A DNA stretch of 47,212 nt. Source: Elusimicrobia bacterium RIFCSPLOWO2_02_FULL_39_32 (GTDB lineage Bacteria > Elusimicrobiota > Elusimicrobia > 2-02-FULL-39-32). Where the stretch lies: contig MGUU01000017.1 of assembly GCA_001800135.1 (NCBI GenBank), positions 1-47,212 of the forward strand, read 5' to 3'. Under the pieces are notes generated by a model. It was not told the DNA's origin. It was given only the letters and a program-made list of their open reading frames with translations, and ran no database searches. Shown piece after piece: positions 9,526 through 18,580 of this stretch (position 1 is the first letter of the stretch; every line of letters begins with the position of its first letter). Made by a program: the position numbers and the translations under genes.

Positions 9526-9591
9526 GATTATTTCTTCCTAAAATTACTAACATTTTTATGAAATCGCAACCGCCTTTATATAAAAATATAA

Positions 9592-9638
9592 ATAAAGAAA
9601 TAAATCATTCATTTTAAGAGAATGATTTATTTCTTTAT
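9592..9638. terminator. 19-bp perfect inverted repeat, likely terminator of the PorV/TPR gene
   Basis: Arms 9592-9610 and 9620-9638 are perfect reverse complements around a 9-nt loop. On the minus strand the hairpin lies 34 bp past the stop of the PorV/TPR gene and is followed by a T-rich stretch, as expected for a Rho-independent terminator. The stem is AT-rich, which weakens it, but its length is unusual. Confidence 0.65.
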
Positions 9639-9671
9639 GGTACTAGAGAAAAAGATTTTTGTCTAGGGCAA

Positions 9672-11678
9672 TTACTGCCCTATTCTCTGTAAACCTCTTT
9701 TCGCCTCTTCGTTATTTGAATCTAGATCTAAAGATCTCTCCCAAGCGGATTTCGCTTTCTTTTTGTCCCCGCTTAAGAACGCTTCCAACCCTTCTTTATA
9801 TAAATTCTGGCTCAACACTTTTCTTTGCAGTTCCCAGCGTCTTTGCACTGTTTCTAAACTGCCTCTGGCTTCGCTGGATCTAGAGTTATGTGTTAAAGCT
9901 GCTTTTAAATTTTTAACTGCAACTTCCCATTCACCTTTTGCCGCATTATCCTGTCCCCGGCTTAAATATTGCCTGTAAAGAATGTCATGGGAGGAGGCTA
10001 AATATCTTTTGGCTTCACCATTTTCCGCGTCAATCTCTAACACCTGATTGAAAAGATTAATCGCTTCGTCATATTGTTCTTTTTTATAAGAAACCAAACC
10101 CTCTTGGAATATTTTAGCGGATTCTTCTTTTTGCGCAATAATTTGTTCTTGTCTTTTCCTGGCTTCCAAAATCTCTATGGATTTTGCAAGTTGGGCTCTG
10201 GCTTCTTCATGATCTGGTTTAATCACTATCACTTTCTCAAAAGCATCTTTTGCAGTTTCATAGTCTTCCGCGGCAAAAGCAGCTAATCCTTCCCTATAAA
10301 AATTCTCTACAAAGGATTGGAATTGAGTTTCAATCTGCTTTAAATAACCAAGAGCCGCTGCATGGTCTGGCTGCAAGCCCACCACAGCCTGAAAATCTGC
10401 ACGGGCATTGATCAAATTGCCTTCTTCAAAAAATCTTTCACCACGGCTAAATAGAGCATTGATCTGAATCAATAATTTTTCTTTCTTATCGCTTTCTTCT
10501 AACTCTCTAAAACTTCTTTGGATTTGAGATAAAAGTTTTGTATTTTCATCCAACCAAGGAGCCACGTGGTTAATCTGCATGGAGATCATGTAAGCATCCA
10601 CTAAAAGCCCTTGAGCATAAAGAGTTTTAGCTTCATTTACTTTTTCCCTTAACTGAGAATCTGCTCGCGGGGTTTTATAATTTTTTCCAAATCTATATTG
10701 CGCGGAAATTCTATGCGTGTCTCCCAAATCTCCAAAAGGAACAAACGCGTAATCTAAAGCGAACAATGGATTTTCAAAACCAATGCCATAAGAAAACTCT
10801 TTTTCAAAATGTCTTGTGCCTTTATAACCTGCGCGTATCGCGATCATCTTTAATAAACGATACTCAGCGCCAATGGCTGGATAAGGGTCTAACCCTGGGG
10901 ACAAGACGCCATCTACCATGGTATTAATCGCATCTCCCCAAAAAGAATAAGCAAACCCTAATCTTGTAATGCGCGGCAGCTCATTAGTTTCCGTATCCAT
11001 TTTTATTCCATTGGATAAATTCTGAATTGCGCCGGCTACTTTTAAGCCTTTAACTTTTTTAAATTCTATGGGCATGACGAATCCAAAATCCACCGCAAAA
11101 CCAAACGCAGAATCCCCGGCAAGACTCTTATTCAAAATTTTCAAAGTAGCGCCGCCTGAAACATTCTCAAATTTTAAATTGCCAAGATAAAAATTCCAAA
11201 TCTTTGCCCAACTGCCGCTGAGCGCAATATCGCTGGCGGTAATATCTCCGGTAGGAGCTCCGCTGGCATTATAACCGGGAATGGATCCATATGTAAAATA
11301 ATTAACAGCTCCGCCGAAAATGCCTCTGGTATCTGTGGGATGGATATAAGCTAAAACATCCTGCCTTAAATCCAGCAAGAATTCATTGTGCATGAACCCA
11401 ACTTCTTTTTGGGAAATTTTGCTTAAAAAAGCAGGATTATAGAATTGAGAAAAAGCGCTTGCTTCACTGCCAAATTGGTTGCCAGCCATAGCCACAGCCC
11501 GGCCGCCAACATCTACTTTTAGATGATTGGAACTTGTTTTTCCGGGAGCGGAAAATAAAAGATGAGCGCTATTGACCACTAATAAACAGGCAACAAGAAA
11601 ACCAGCAATAATGTTACGAACCACTATATTTTTTTCCCAACCCCTTATAAATTTTTTTGATGTTTTATGTTGTATCAT
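9672..11678 (-). CDS. PorV/PorQ-like outer-membrane protein fused to TPR repeats
   Basis: 668 residues. A signal segment (about 20-45) precedes a region typical of the PorV/PorQ family: GGRAVAMAGNQ, then SQFYNPAFLS and many alternating beta-strand stretches to about residue 335 (FGKNYKTPR). These are predicted outer-membrane beta-barrels; PorV in Bacteroidota is a type IX secretion component, but many lineages carry relatives without that system. Residues about 350-668 contain repeated TPR helices of the form AxxxFxxGLxxYxxxxYxxAxxLFxxVLEIDxxN. The start is 5 nt after the stop of the surface protein gene, so the two are probably co-transcribed from the sigma-54 promoter at 14751-14767. The pairing of this barrel with FlgD-Ig-ended proteins suggests a joint export or anchoring role (inference). 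Confidence 0.88.
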   Translation of the reverse strand: MIQHKTSKKFIRGWEKNIVVRNIIAGFLVACLLVVNSAHLLFSAPGKTSSNHLKVDVGGRAVAMAGNQFGSEASAFSQFYNPAFLSKISQKEVGFMHNEFLLDLRQDVLAYIHPTDTRGIFGGAVNYFTYGSIPGYNASGAPTGDITASDIALSGSWAKIWNFYLGNLKFENVSGGATLKILNKSLAGDSAFGFAVDFGFVMPIEFKKVKGLKVAGAIQNLSNGIKMDTETNELPRITRLGFAYSFWGDAINTMVDGVLSPGLDPYPAIGAEYRLLKMIAIRAGYKGTRHFEKEFSYGIGFENPLFALDYAFVPFGDLGDTHRISAQYRFGKNYKTPRADSQLREKVNEAKTLYAQGLLVDAYMISMQINHVAPWLDENTKLLSQIQRSFRELEESDKKEKLLIQINALFSRGERFFEEGNLINARADFQAVVGLQPDHAAALGYLKQIETQFQSFVENFYREGLAAFAAEDYETAKDAFEKVIVIKPDHEEARAQLAKSIEILEARKRQEQIIAQKEESAKIFQEGLVSYKKEQYDEAINLFNQVLEIDAENGEAKRYLASSHDILYRQYLSRGQDNAAKGEWEVAVKNLKAALTHNSRSSEARGSLETVQRRWELQRKVLSQNLYKEGLEAFLSGDKKKAKSAWERSLDLDSNNEEAKRGLQRIGQ

Positions 11679-11683
11679 TTTCT

Positions 11684-14600
11684 TTACCTAATTACCACTA
11701 GTTTTCCTGTTTTTTTATTGCCGCCGCTTTCAACCACATAAAGATAAACATCTGAAGCGCAATCTTCTCCATCGCTGTTTTTTACATTCCAGTTTAATGT
11801 GCTTTCTCCAGAGGTAGCGCTAAAACTTATGTCTCTCACCAACTCCCCTGCTGCGGTAAATATTCTAATTTTTCCGTCGCTGGGCAAATTAGTGAATGTA
11901 ATATTTTTGTGGCCAGAAGCTGGTTTAAAAGGAACAGGGTAAGCATAAACTCCGGAGACATCATTATCCGGCGCTCCCAGCAAAGCATACACGCTAAAAT
12001 GTCTTACTTTCATTTTTACAGTTTTATTATCTGTATTAATGGTTGCATTAGGCAATAACTGCCAAACTTTATTTGTTTCATCTAACAAATAAGCTCTTAA
12101 ATTTTTAGCTCTTATTTTGGGGGTGACGCCGTCTATAAAGCCATCGCTGTCCGCGTCTGCATAAGGCATGGTAACAGTGACGTCCTTATTAAAATTAGAG
12201 CTGAAAAGTTTTCCGCTAGACTGTACGGCAACAAATTCGCGAATCGTCACTGATTGGGCAAATTGACCCATTGCATTTACCATGTTCTGGTTTGCATCGT
12301 CTAAAACACTGTTAGAAACAAATTGCAAAGCTTGATAACTAGGGGATCCTGAACCAGAATCTTTTACGCGTGTGCCCCCTGGAGAAAAAGCTACAGGCGC
12401 TGCGTCCGCTGGAAATTCTATCACTGTTTTTCCATCATCCAGAATAGTTGTATTGGCAACTGTTACGTCAATCAATGTTTTAAATTTAACTTTCTTTTGT
12501 TCCGCTATTCTATTTTCTCCCAGATCTCTAATATCAGTGGTTAAAGTCAATTCATACTCCCAATTATTTTTAAGATTTTTTTCCGGCGTAATCTGCAAAA
12601 TTTTAGTCGTGGAATTATAAGAAAGGGTTACAGCCACAGAACTAGTTTGTGTGGTTCCATTTTGATCTTTAATACCAGTTAAAATAACATTGCTGGTTGA
12701 AGTAAGCGTATTAGCCTTCATCGCTTCGCTAAAAGTCACCTCAATCGTAGGAGAAATACTAACCCCCATATAGACACTATTAACAGACAGAGAACTAATA
12801 TCCTTTATAGTTAAAGTAGGGGCTGCGGCATCTGCCGCATATACAAAAGTAAAGGTGGAAACAGTGCCCCAGTTCCCGGCAGTATCTTTTGCTTTTACTT
12901 TAAAATAATATGTGCCATCTGCACGGCTTGCATTTGGAAAATAAGCTGCGGTTTGAGTTGTAATCACAGTTGAATCAACCGTGTCATTCTGATGCGAGGA
13001 ACCGGTAGAAAAAAGAAACGCGTAACCAGTTGCGGGCGACTCTAAAGTTATATTCGCGAGTGTGGATGCCCATACAAAATAAGGGTCTCTACGGCCAGTG
13101 GTTTCCCCGCCAGAAATTTTTTCACTGTCTGTAGAAGAAAATTGAGCGTTTAAACTAGTTATGGTTGGATTTGTAGTGTCAACCTTGATTTCAAAACTCG
13201 CTAAATCTGCCAACGCGCTATGGCTTCGAATCTTTAAACCTTCTGAACCATCACTGCTATAACCAAATGAATCTCCCAAAGAATAAAAATCCCAAGAACC
13301 AGATTTGTTCATTGTTACTTCAATAACTGTGTTATTTGTTGAAAAATGCTGAATATAGCTAGAATCTGCTGTATCTATGCTTGTTACGCTAAGAGAACCA
13401 TCAGCATTTCTTGCGGAAAATGTGGAGTGAAAGTGAGCGGAATTCGTAACCGTGAAAGATGTTGCTAGAACATTGATCCACGAGCCTTTAGTAACTCCCA
13501 ACTTAGACCTGATCCTTGGACCTGTGGGTCGTGTGTTAAAAGCCGTGGATGCGGAAGTGGATGTTTGTATATTATTTCCATTCCTAGCCAAAACAAAAAA
13601 ATCGTAGGACACACCACCAGCTTTAATATGAAGAAGCGTTGTTCCGCTTCCTGCGCCCCAAGTAGAGGATGTTCCCCATTGAGGGGTAGCCTGTACATTA
13701 TCTAAATCGCTTTGACCACTGCTAGGAAGAGGAACGTATTTATTATTATGATCACTATCCGGCGAATTTGAGTTTGTAATTAAAATGGCAAATTCCGTAT
13801 TGTTTGGATCAGCAGTAGGATTACTTCCACTGCTAACCACAATTTCTGCGCTCTCTTCACCCGCAGTTTTTACAACAGGCGCAGGCGGAGTAGCAGCTAA
13901 AGTTCTTGTTGAGGCTGAAATAATAGTAGTTGTATTACCATCTGGACCAGTACTCCACTTTACTTTAAAAGCATACATGGTATTTGTAGAAAGATTAGCG
14001 ACAAAAGATGTTGAAGATCTATTCGCATTCCATGATTCTGTAGATGCGGTAAAAGCAGAAGTTGTATTCCCTGTAAGACCTATAGCTGTAACTGTTGCTA
14101 TCTGAACTAAATAGTAACTCCCGGCAGGAGCATAAAAGGTATTACTACTCCAATTAATAGTGATAGAACTTAAGCCCAGTGAAAAAGTTGGGGTTTGCTC
14201 ACCAATAGTAAAAGCAGTTATCACTGGACTGGTGGACAAAAATCCCCAGGTACTATAGTCAACAGAAAAATTTTGAGTCTCACCATTAGAATTAGTAAAA
14301 CTTCCCCCAGTACCCTGCGTGCTATACGCAACCACAATAACTGAGAAAGAGGTATTTGGACCAAACAGATTTTGATGACGATAAAAAGAAGTGCCTGGAG
14401 ATAAAGGGCCTGATATTCCCCCTCCTGTTGAGGCGCGCACTTGAAACATAATATCTTTACACTCCAACCCATTAACTGCTGCTCCAGTATTATCTGTCCC
14501 AACTAAAGCTAAAGTAATAGGATTAACAGGACTATCCTCACTCCATTGCCAATTAATCGAAGAATATCCTATACCATATCCAGAGGCAGAACCAGTATAT

Positions 14601-14728
14601 CCCCAGCATCCCATACCACTTGCAAAAACATTATGAGTATAAAATATTATGGAAGATAAAAAGAATATAATAAGGAAAGCTGGATTTACTCTAAAAAAAT
14701 TTTGAATTTTGGATTTAATAAATTTCAT
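11684..14728 (-). CDS. Secreted multidomain surface protein (FnIII/Ig-like domains, FlgD-Ig C-terminus)
   Basis: About 1,014 residues from the ATG at 14728. A longer reading from TTG at 14767 adds 13 residues but overlaps the candidate sigma-54 promoter, so I prefer the ATG. Residues 1-36 are a signal peptide ending HNVFA. The rest is Ser/Thr/Asn-rich beta structure: fibronectin-III-like segments (first ~300 residues), middle segments with TxPTITSLNA, a Big_5-like Ig domain (about 635-755, with VTFSEAM and LQITPEKNLKNNWEY), then a calcium-style DADSDGFIDG stretch. The final ~86 residues form the AYPVPFK...GKLVVIR domain shared with the gene at 9118. Role: an adhesive or structural surface protein. 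No catalytic motif was seen. Confidence 0.88.
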   Translation of the reverse strand: MKFIKSKIQNFFRVNPAFLIIFFLSSIIFYTHNVFASGMGCWGYTGSASGYGIGYSSINWQWSEDSPVNPITLALVGTDNTGAAVNGLECKDIMFQVRASTGGGISGPLSPGTSFYRHQNLFGPNTSFSVIVVAYSTQGTGGSFTNSNGETQNFSVDYSTWGFLSTSPVITAFTIGEQTPTFSLGLSSITINWSSNTFYAPAGSYYLVQIATVTAIGLTGNTTSAFTASTESWNANRSSTSFVANLSTNTMYAFKVKWSTGPDGNTTTIISASTRTLAATPPAPVVKTAGEESAEIVVSSGSNPTADPNNTEFAILITNSNSPDSDHNNKYVPLPSSGQSDLDNVQATPQWGTSSTWGAGSGTTLLHIKAGGVSYDFFVLARNGNNIQTSTSASTAFNTRPTGPRIRSKLGVTKGSWINVLATSFTVTNSAHFHSTFSARNADGSLSVTSIDTADSSYIQHFSTNNTVIEVTMNKSGSWDFYSLGDSFGYSSDGSEGLKIRSHSALADLASFEIKVDTTNPTITSLNAQFSSTDSEKISGGETTGRRDPYFVWASTLANITLESPATGYAFLFSTGSSHQNDTVDSTVITTQTAAYFPNASRADGTYYFKVKAKDTAGNWGTVSTFTFVYAADAAAPTLTIKDISSLSVNSVYMGVSISPTIEVTFSEAMKANTLTSTSNVILTGIKDQNGTTQTSSVAVTLSYNSTTKILQITPEKNLKNNWEYELTLTTDIRDLGENRIAEQKKVKFKTLIDVTVANTTILDDGKTVIEFPADAAPVAFSPGGTRVKDSGSGSPSYQALQFVSNSVLDDANQNMVNAMGQFAQSVTIREFVAVQSSGKLFSSNFNKDVTVTMPYADADSDGFIDGVTPKIRAKNLRAYLLDETNKVWQLLPNATINTDNKTVKMKVRHFSVYALLGAPDNDVSGVYAYPVPFKPASGHKNITFTNLPSDGKIRIFTAAGELVRDISFSATSGESTLNWNVKNSDGEDCASDVYLYVVESGGNKKTGKLVVIR

Positions 14729-14750
14729 ACTTTTACCCAACCACATATGT

Positions 14751-14767
14751 AGCAAAAAGAATGCCAA
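14751..14767 (-). promoter_or_regulatory. Candidate sigma-54 (-24/-12) promoter for the surface protein/PorV operon
   Basis: The minus strand reads TTGGCATTCTTTTTGCT. The GG of the -24 element and the GC of the -12 element are spaced exactly as in the sigma-54 consensus TGGCAC-N5-TTGC, with one mismatch in TGGCAC. The predicted transcript start is near 14740, just upstream of the ATG at 14728. A sigma-54 activator gene ends 149 bp upstream on the same strand. Confidence 0.7.
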
Positions 14768-14915
14768 AGTATAAATCTAATCTATTTTGTTTATTTAGGA
14801 AGAAATTATGGAATTTTTACCATCAGGATGGGTAAATCACCGCTGGACGCTTGGCAAAAACAGGAATTCTATCTAGGCAATCCTAACTGAACGATCTAAA
14901 AGCTATTTTTATCCC

Positions 14916-16307
14916 TTAAGTTGGGCTGTATTCTTTAAGTTTAGTGAGGAAAGTTTTATAGTCCATGTCCAGCATCTCAGAGGCTTTCTTTTTATTCCCT
15001 CCGGTTTGCTCTAAGGCGGCAAGAATCTGTTCTTTTTCTACTTTCTTAATGACCTCTTTTAAAGTTTTTTTCTCCCCTTCCATAATGGGAAGTTCAACCT
15101 GTTCCTTATGGCTAAAATAAGATTGGATGCCAACTGTTAAATGCTGCACCCCAATTTTATTGGAATCACAAAGCAAGGCAGAAGAGTAAAGCGCGTTTTC
15201 TAGTTCCCTTACATTCCCTGGCCAAGCATACTCTAAAAGCATTTGCATGGCGGGTTCTGCAATCACAGGAACCGGTCTTTGCAATTTTTGGCTGTTTTTC
15301 TCTAAAAAATAATTTATTAAAAATTCTTTTTCTTCCTTAATACGGTTTCTTAAAGGAGGCAAATGAATGGTTAAAGTGGATAAACGATAGAATAGATCTT
15401 GTCTAAATTTTCCTTTTTCTACCTCCTTTTGTAAATCTACATTGGTCGCGGTAATCAAACGAATATCTATGTCAATAGTTTTTTTACCGCCTAAACGGGA
15501 TACAGTATGATCCTCAATAAAACGTAAAAGTTTTGCTTGCATGGTTAATGGCACATTGCCAATCTCATCCAGGAAAAGAGTGCCTCCATCAGCCAATTCA
15601 AACCGTCCGACTTTAGCCGTGTCTGCTCCGGTAAAAGCTCCTTTTTCATAGCCAAAAAGTTCAGATTCAAAAAGAGTTTCTGGAATAGAAGTGCAATCCA
15701 CAATAATAAGTGGTTTCTTAGCTCTTTGGCTCTTCTGGTGAATAGTATGCGCTAACATCTCTTTTCCTGTACCGCTCTCTCCTAAAATTAAAACTGGTCC
15801 GCTCACAGAAGCAAACTTATCCGCTACTGACAATACGTTTTTCATTAAAGGGGTTCGGGCCATAAAGGTATAGGAACGAACAGCCTTTGTTTCTTGAGCT
15901 TTTTTTTCCTCTTTAAAAACTGGCTGCCCTGAAGGAAAATATTTTTCTACTGCTTTTAAAATCATTTCTGGCTCAAGAGGTTTCACTAAATAATCTGCTG
16001 CGCCAAATTTCATGGCAGTCACTACAGATTCCACAGTTTGGTAAGCTGTCATCATCACCACTTTTAAAGAAGGTTGAAATTTAAGAAATTTTGGCAAAGC
16101 GCTGATTCCATCTTCCCCTGGTAAACGAATATCCAGGAAACTAAGTCCAAATTTAGAATCCGATTGAATGGCTGCTAAAGCATCTTCAGCATTAGTAAAA
16201 TGGCGCACCTCGTAACCTTGATCGTTTAATATCTTAGAGAAGATCATCTCCACCCCAGGCTCATCATCTACCAGTAAAATTAAAGCTCGTTCTTCTTTAT
16301 TGTTCAC
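14916..16307 (-). CDS. NtrC-family sigma-54-dependent response regulator
   Basis: 463 residues from a GTG with GAGG upstream. A receiver domain (about 8-125) has the phospho-acceptor Asp in FLDIRLPGEDG and the conserved Lys in LVKPLEP. The AAA+ domain (about 150-390) has Walker A GESGTGKE near 179, the sigma-54 contact loop GAFTGA near 224, and Walker B GTLFLDEIG. The C-terminus is a Fis-type helix-turn-helix (GGNKKKASEMLDMDYKTF). All motifs needed to activate sigma-54 polymerase are present. The best candidate target is the promoter at 14751-14767 just downstream. The gene follows the receiver-kinase hybrid by 66 nt and probably shares its transcript. Confidence 0.96.
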   Translation of the reverse strand: MNNKEERALILLVDDEPGVEMIFSKILNDQGYEVRHFTNAEDALAAIQSDSKFGLSFLDIRLPGEDGISALPKFLKFQPSLKVVMMTAYQTVESVVTAMKFGAADYLVKPLEPEMILKAVEKYFPSGQPVFKEEKKAQETKAVRSYTFMARTPLMKNVLSVADKFASVSGPVLILGESGTGKEMLAHTIHQKSQRAKKPLIIVDCTSIPETLFESELFGYEKGAFTGADTAKVGRFELADGGTLFLDEIGNVPLTMQAKLLRFIEDHTVSRLGGKKTIDIDIRLITATNVDLQKEVEKGKFRQDLFYRLSTLTIHLPPLRNRIKEEKEFLINYFLEKNSQKLQRPVPVIAEPAMQMLLEYAWPGNVRELENALYSSALLCDSNKIGVQHLTVGIQSYFSHKEQVELPIMEGEKKTLKEVIKKVEKEQILAALEQTGGNKKKASEMLDMDYKTFLTKLKEYSPT

Positions 16308-16373
16308 TTTAAATCCTCACCTCATTATGGTTATACTACTGAATTTTAAATTTTCTTTATACCCGCTCTTTTG

Positions 16374-17627
16374 TCAGGGAAGGTTTACTCCACATTCTGC
16401 CAAAAGACCAGTAATTGCAAAATTCATGGAAATAGTTGTAATTTTTTTTAACTCTTTAATGCCCAACTCTGGCAGGGATCTTTCCCCACTTTCCACAAAC
16501 ACCTCCCCCCCATGCTGCTCTACAATTCTTCGGGTGATGGCTAGTCCAAGCCCTGAACCATTTTCTTTTGTGGTAAAAAATGGCATAAAAATTTTTTCTC
16601 TGTTTTCTGGGGGAATGATGCTGCCAGAATTTGTAATTGAAACTATAATTTTTCCTTTTTTAGGAAACTCCTCATTAGATATCTCAGGGACAAATTCACT
16701 CTTTATAAAAAGTATTTCTTTTTCCTGGGAGCCAATCGCGTGCAACGCATTCACTAGTATATTTTCAAAAGCTTCATGCAAAGTATGCGGATCGCAAGCT
16801 AAAGAAGGAATCCCTTCAGGCAATTTTTTAATTAGTTCTACTTTTTGAATTTGAATTTGCACTAAAAGAGATTGAACCGCCTCTTCCAGAATTTGATTAA
16901 TATCTTCCATATTTTTTTGCAGAACATAGGAACGAGAATAGGTAATAAGATCGGATGTAATTTTTTCTAAAACCTTGGTTTTGTTGATAATGGCTCCTAT
17001 CACTTCATCTGGTTCCGCGGAATTTGAATCGTATTTTTTTCCTTTTAGATAATGCGCGCACATGGAGATCACTGAAAGCGAGTTTCTCATTCTGTGAGAT
17101 AGCCAGCTAGCCACCCCGCCTAAAGCGGCTAGTTTTTCCTGTTCAATTAATTTTTCTTGAGACTCTTTTAATTTTTTTTGCAGTTCGCTTTTTTCTAAAC
17201 ATTTATGAACCCGATTCATTAAAAAATCCCGGGAAAAAGGTTTGGTGATATAATCATAAGCCCCAAAACGGATCGCCTCAATCGCAGTGGGCAGCCCCCC
17301 ATAAGCGGTCATTAAAATCACATCCATTTCAGGATACAAACGTCTGGACTCTTTTAATAGATCAATGCCGTCCATCTCCGGCATTTGAATGTCTGATAAT
17401 AAAATTTGGAAATTTTTTTTAGAAAGGATTTCTAAAGCTTCTTTGCCGTTGGAAGCGCTCTCAACTTTAAACTGACCTTCTTCCAGAAAATCGCAGCAAA
17501 TTTCACGCGTGTGTAATTCGTCATCAACAATTAAAACTGAATTTTGTCCATAAGATGGACTATCTGCCGGTTTTTCGTTCGTCAAATCTAAATCCTGTTC
17601 CTGGAACAGTCCTGATTTTTGAACCAT
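16374..17627 (-). CDS. Receiver-histidine kinase hybrid (soluble)
   Basis: 417 residues, no membrane segment. An N-terminal receiver (about 30-150) has Asp in LLSDIQMPEMDG and Lys in ITKPFSRD. A short coiled linker (LKESQEKLIEQEKLAAL) leads to an H-box reading WLSHRMRNSLSVI, with His near 178. The HATPase has an N-box (FENILVNALHAI), NSGSI in place of a D-box, and GSGLGLAITRRI. The atypical HRMRN and the missing DxGxG Asp suggest altered kinase or phosphatase balance. The start ATG has GGAG 3 nt upstream and lies 68 nt inside the preceding OmpR-type gene, so translation of the two is probably coupled. Confidence 0.93.
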   Translation of the reverse strand: MVQKSGLFQEQDLDLTNEKPADSPSYGQNSVLIVDDELHTREICCDFLEEGQFKVESASNGKEALEILSKKNFQILLSDIQMPEMDGIDLLKESRRLYPEMDVILMTAYGGLPTAIEAIRFGAYDYITKPFSRDFLMNRVHKCLEKSELQKKLKESQEKLIEQEKLAALGGVASWLSHRMRNSLSVISMCAHYLKGKKYDSNSAEPDEVIGAIINKTKVLEKITSDLITYSRSYVLQKNMEDINQILEEAVQSLLVQIQIQKVELIKKLPEGIPSLACDPHTLHEAFENILVNALHAIGSQEKEILFIKSEFVPEISNEEFPKKGKIIVSITNSGSIIPPENREKIFMPFFTTKENGSGLGLAITRRIVEQHGGEVFVESGERSLPELGIKELKKITTISMNFAITGLLAECGVNLP

Positions 17628-18255
17628 GATCTCCTAATTTTCTGCGCAAACGTTCAATATGAGTATAGACTGTGGAAAGTAAAGAGGCGCAGTGGGATCC
17701 CCAAATTTGATCAAAGATCGCTCTTTCGCTTAAAACCTTATGACGATTGATGTAGAGCAATTTAAGCAGCTCAAGCTCTTTAGGGGTCAGATGAACATCT
17801 CTATTATTGACCTGCACCACTCTTTTATCTAAATCCACATAAAGAGTTCCAGAACGAATCATGGAAAGGGAACTTTCATAACGCGCCGCTCTTCTTAATG
17901 CCACATGAATTCTTGCCAAAAGCTCTCTTTGACGGAAAGGCTTTACAATAAAGTCGTCCCCCCCTAAATTAAGGGCAGCGACCCTGTCCACCTCCTGATC
18001 TCTTACAGTAAGAAAAATAATGGGAATTTGGCGATACCGGTCTTTTTCTTTTACTTCCCTGCAAAATTCCAGTCCCCCTTTTATAGGGATTTCCACATCT
18101 AAAAGGATGAGGTCTGGTTCAACCAGCTCTAGCTGTTCCCAGCCCTCTTCAGTGGTATGAGCTTGGGCCACTCTAAAATCCTGATCTTTAAGAATATCGG
18201 AGAGAAGGCTGCAAATTTTATGATCATCATCAATGATCAATATTTTTGCGTTCAT
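17560..18255 (-). CDS. OmpR/PhoB-family response regulator
   Basis: 231 residues. The receiver (about 1-120) has Asp in LILLDVEIPIKGG and Lys in FIVKPFRQRE. The C-terminal winged helix (about 135-225) includes LTPKELELLKLLYINRHKVLS, a recognition helix region TVYTHIERLRRKLG, and the wing IRTVPGTGFRF. It binds DNA as a dimer, usually at direct repeats. It starts 22 nt after the small membrane protein gene and overlaps the downstream hybrid kinase by 68 nt, its likely cognate partner. Confidence 0.95.
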   Translation of the reverse strand: MNAKILIIDDDHKICSLLSDILKDQDFRVAQAHTTEEGWEQLELVEPDLILLDVEIPIKGGLEFCREVKEKDRYRQIPIIFLTVRDQEVDRVAALNLGGDDFIVKPFRQRELLARIHVALRRAARYESSLSMIRSGTLYVDLDKRVVQVNNRDVHLTPKELELLKLLYINRHKVLSERAIFDQIWGSHCASLLSTVYTHIERLRRKLGDHGSKIRTVPGTGFRFDERKTGR

Positions 18256-18277
18256 TAAAAATTAAATAGGATAAAAA

Positions 18278-18580
18278 CTATTTTTTCGGAACCGAAGATG
18301 GCGCTTTCTCCTCTACTTTCTGAGTTTCTCTTAAACGCTTTTGAATCTCTTCCAAATTCACCTGCTGCTGACGCTGGATATTGGCTATGCGTCTTCTCAT
18401 TTGAAATACCCGGATTTCAGAACTCACAAAATAGTAGCTGCCTAAAGCAGCCACTACGCCGGAAAGAATATAGGCTGTTAACCTTTTTTTAGATTCCTGA
18501 ATGAGAAATCCTGTGGTCAGGATTAATAAACCAATAGATAATGTCACTAGACCTAGCAATGCGTCCATTGGGGTTGGCAT
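18278..18580 (-). CDS. Small membrane protein with C-terminal coiled coil (unknown function)
   Basis: 100 residues: two hydrophobic helices (about 7-28 and 35-53), then a basic/acidic coiled coil (about 57-92, RRRIANIQRQQQVNLEEIQ) and a Pro/Lys tail. Its ATG overlaps the stop of the lipoprotein gene by one base (TAATG), a sign of translational coupling. By position it may be a membrane adaptor for the FtsH-like protease/lipoprotein unit, but no family was recognised. Confidence 0.75.
   Translation of the reverse strand: MPTPMDALLGLVTLSIGLLILTTGFLIQESKKRLTAYILSGVVAALGSYYFVSSEIRVFQMRRRIANIQRQQQVNLEEIQKRLRETQKVEEKAPSSVPKK

Noticed and set aside
12372-14105. Plus-strand ORFs opposite the surface protein (12372-12620, 13785-14105)
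   Set aside because: Antisense shadows of a strongly supported secreted protein; no ribosome-binding sites or domains.
14729-14767. TTG start at 14767 for the surface protein
   Set aside because: The TTG falls inside the candidate sigma-54 promoter and gives a poorer signal peptide; the ATG at 14728 fits better.
16300-16848. 182-codon plus-strand ORF
   Set aside because: Antisense to the hybrid kinase at 16374; composition follows the reverse complement of a HATPase domain.
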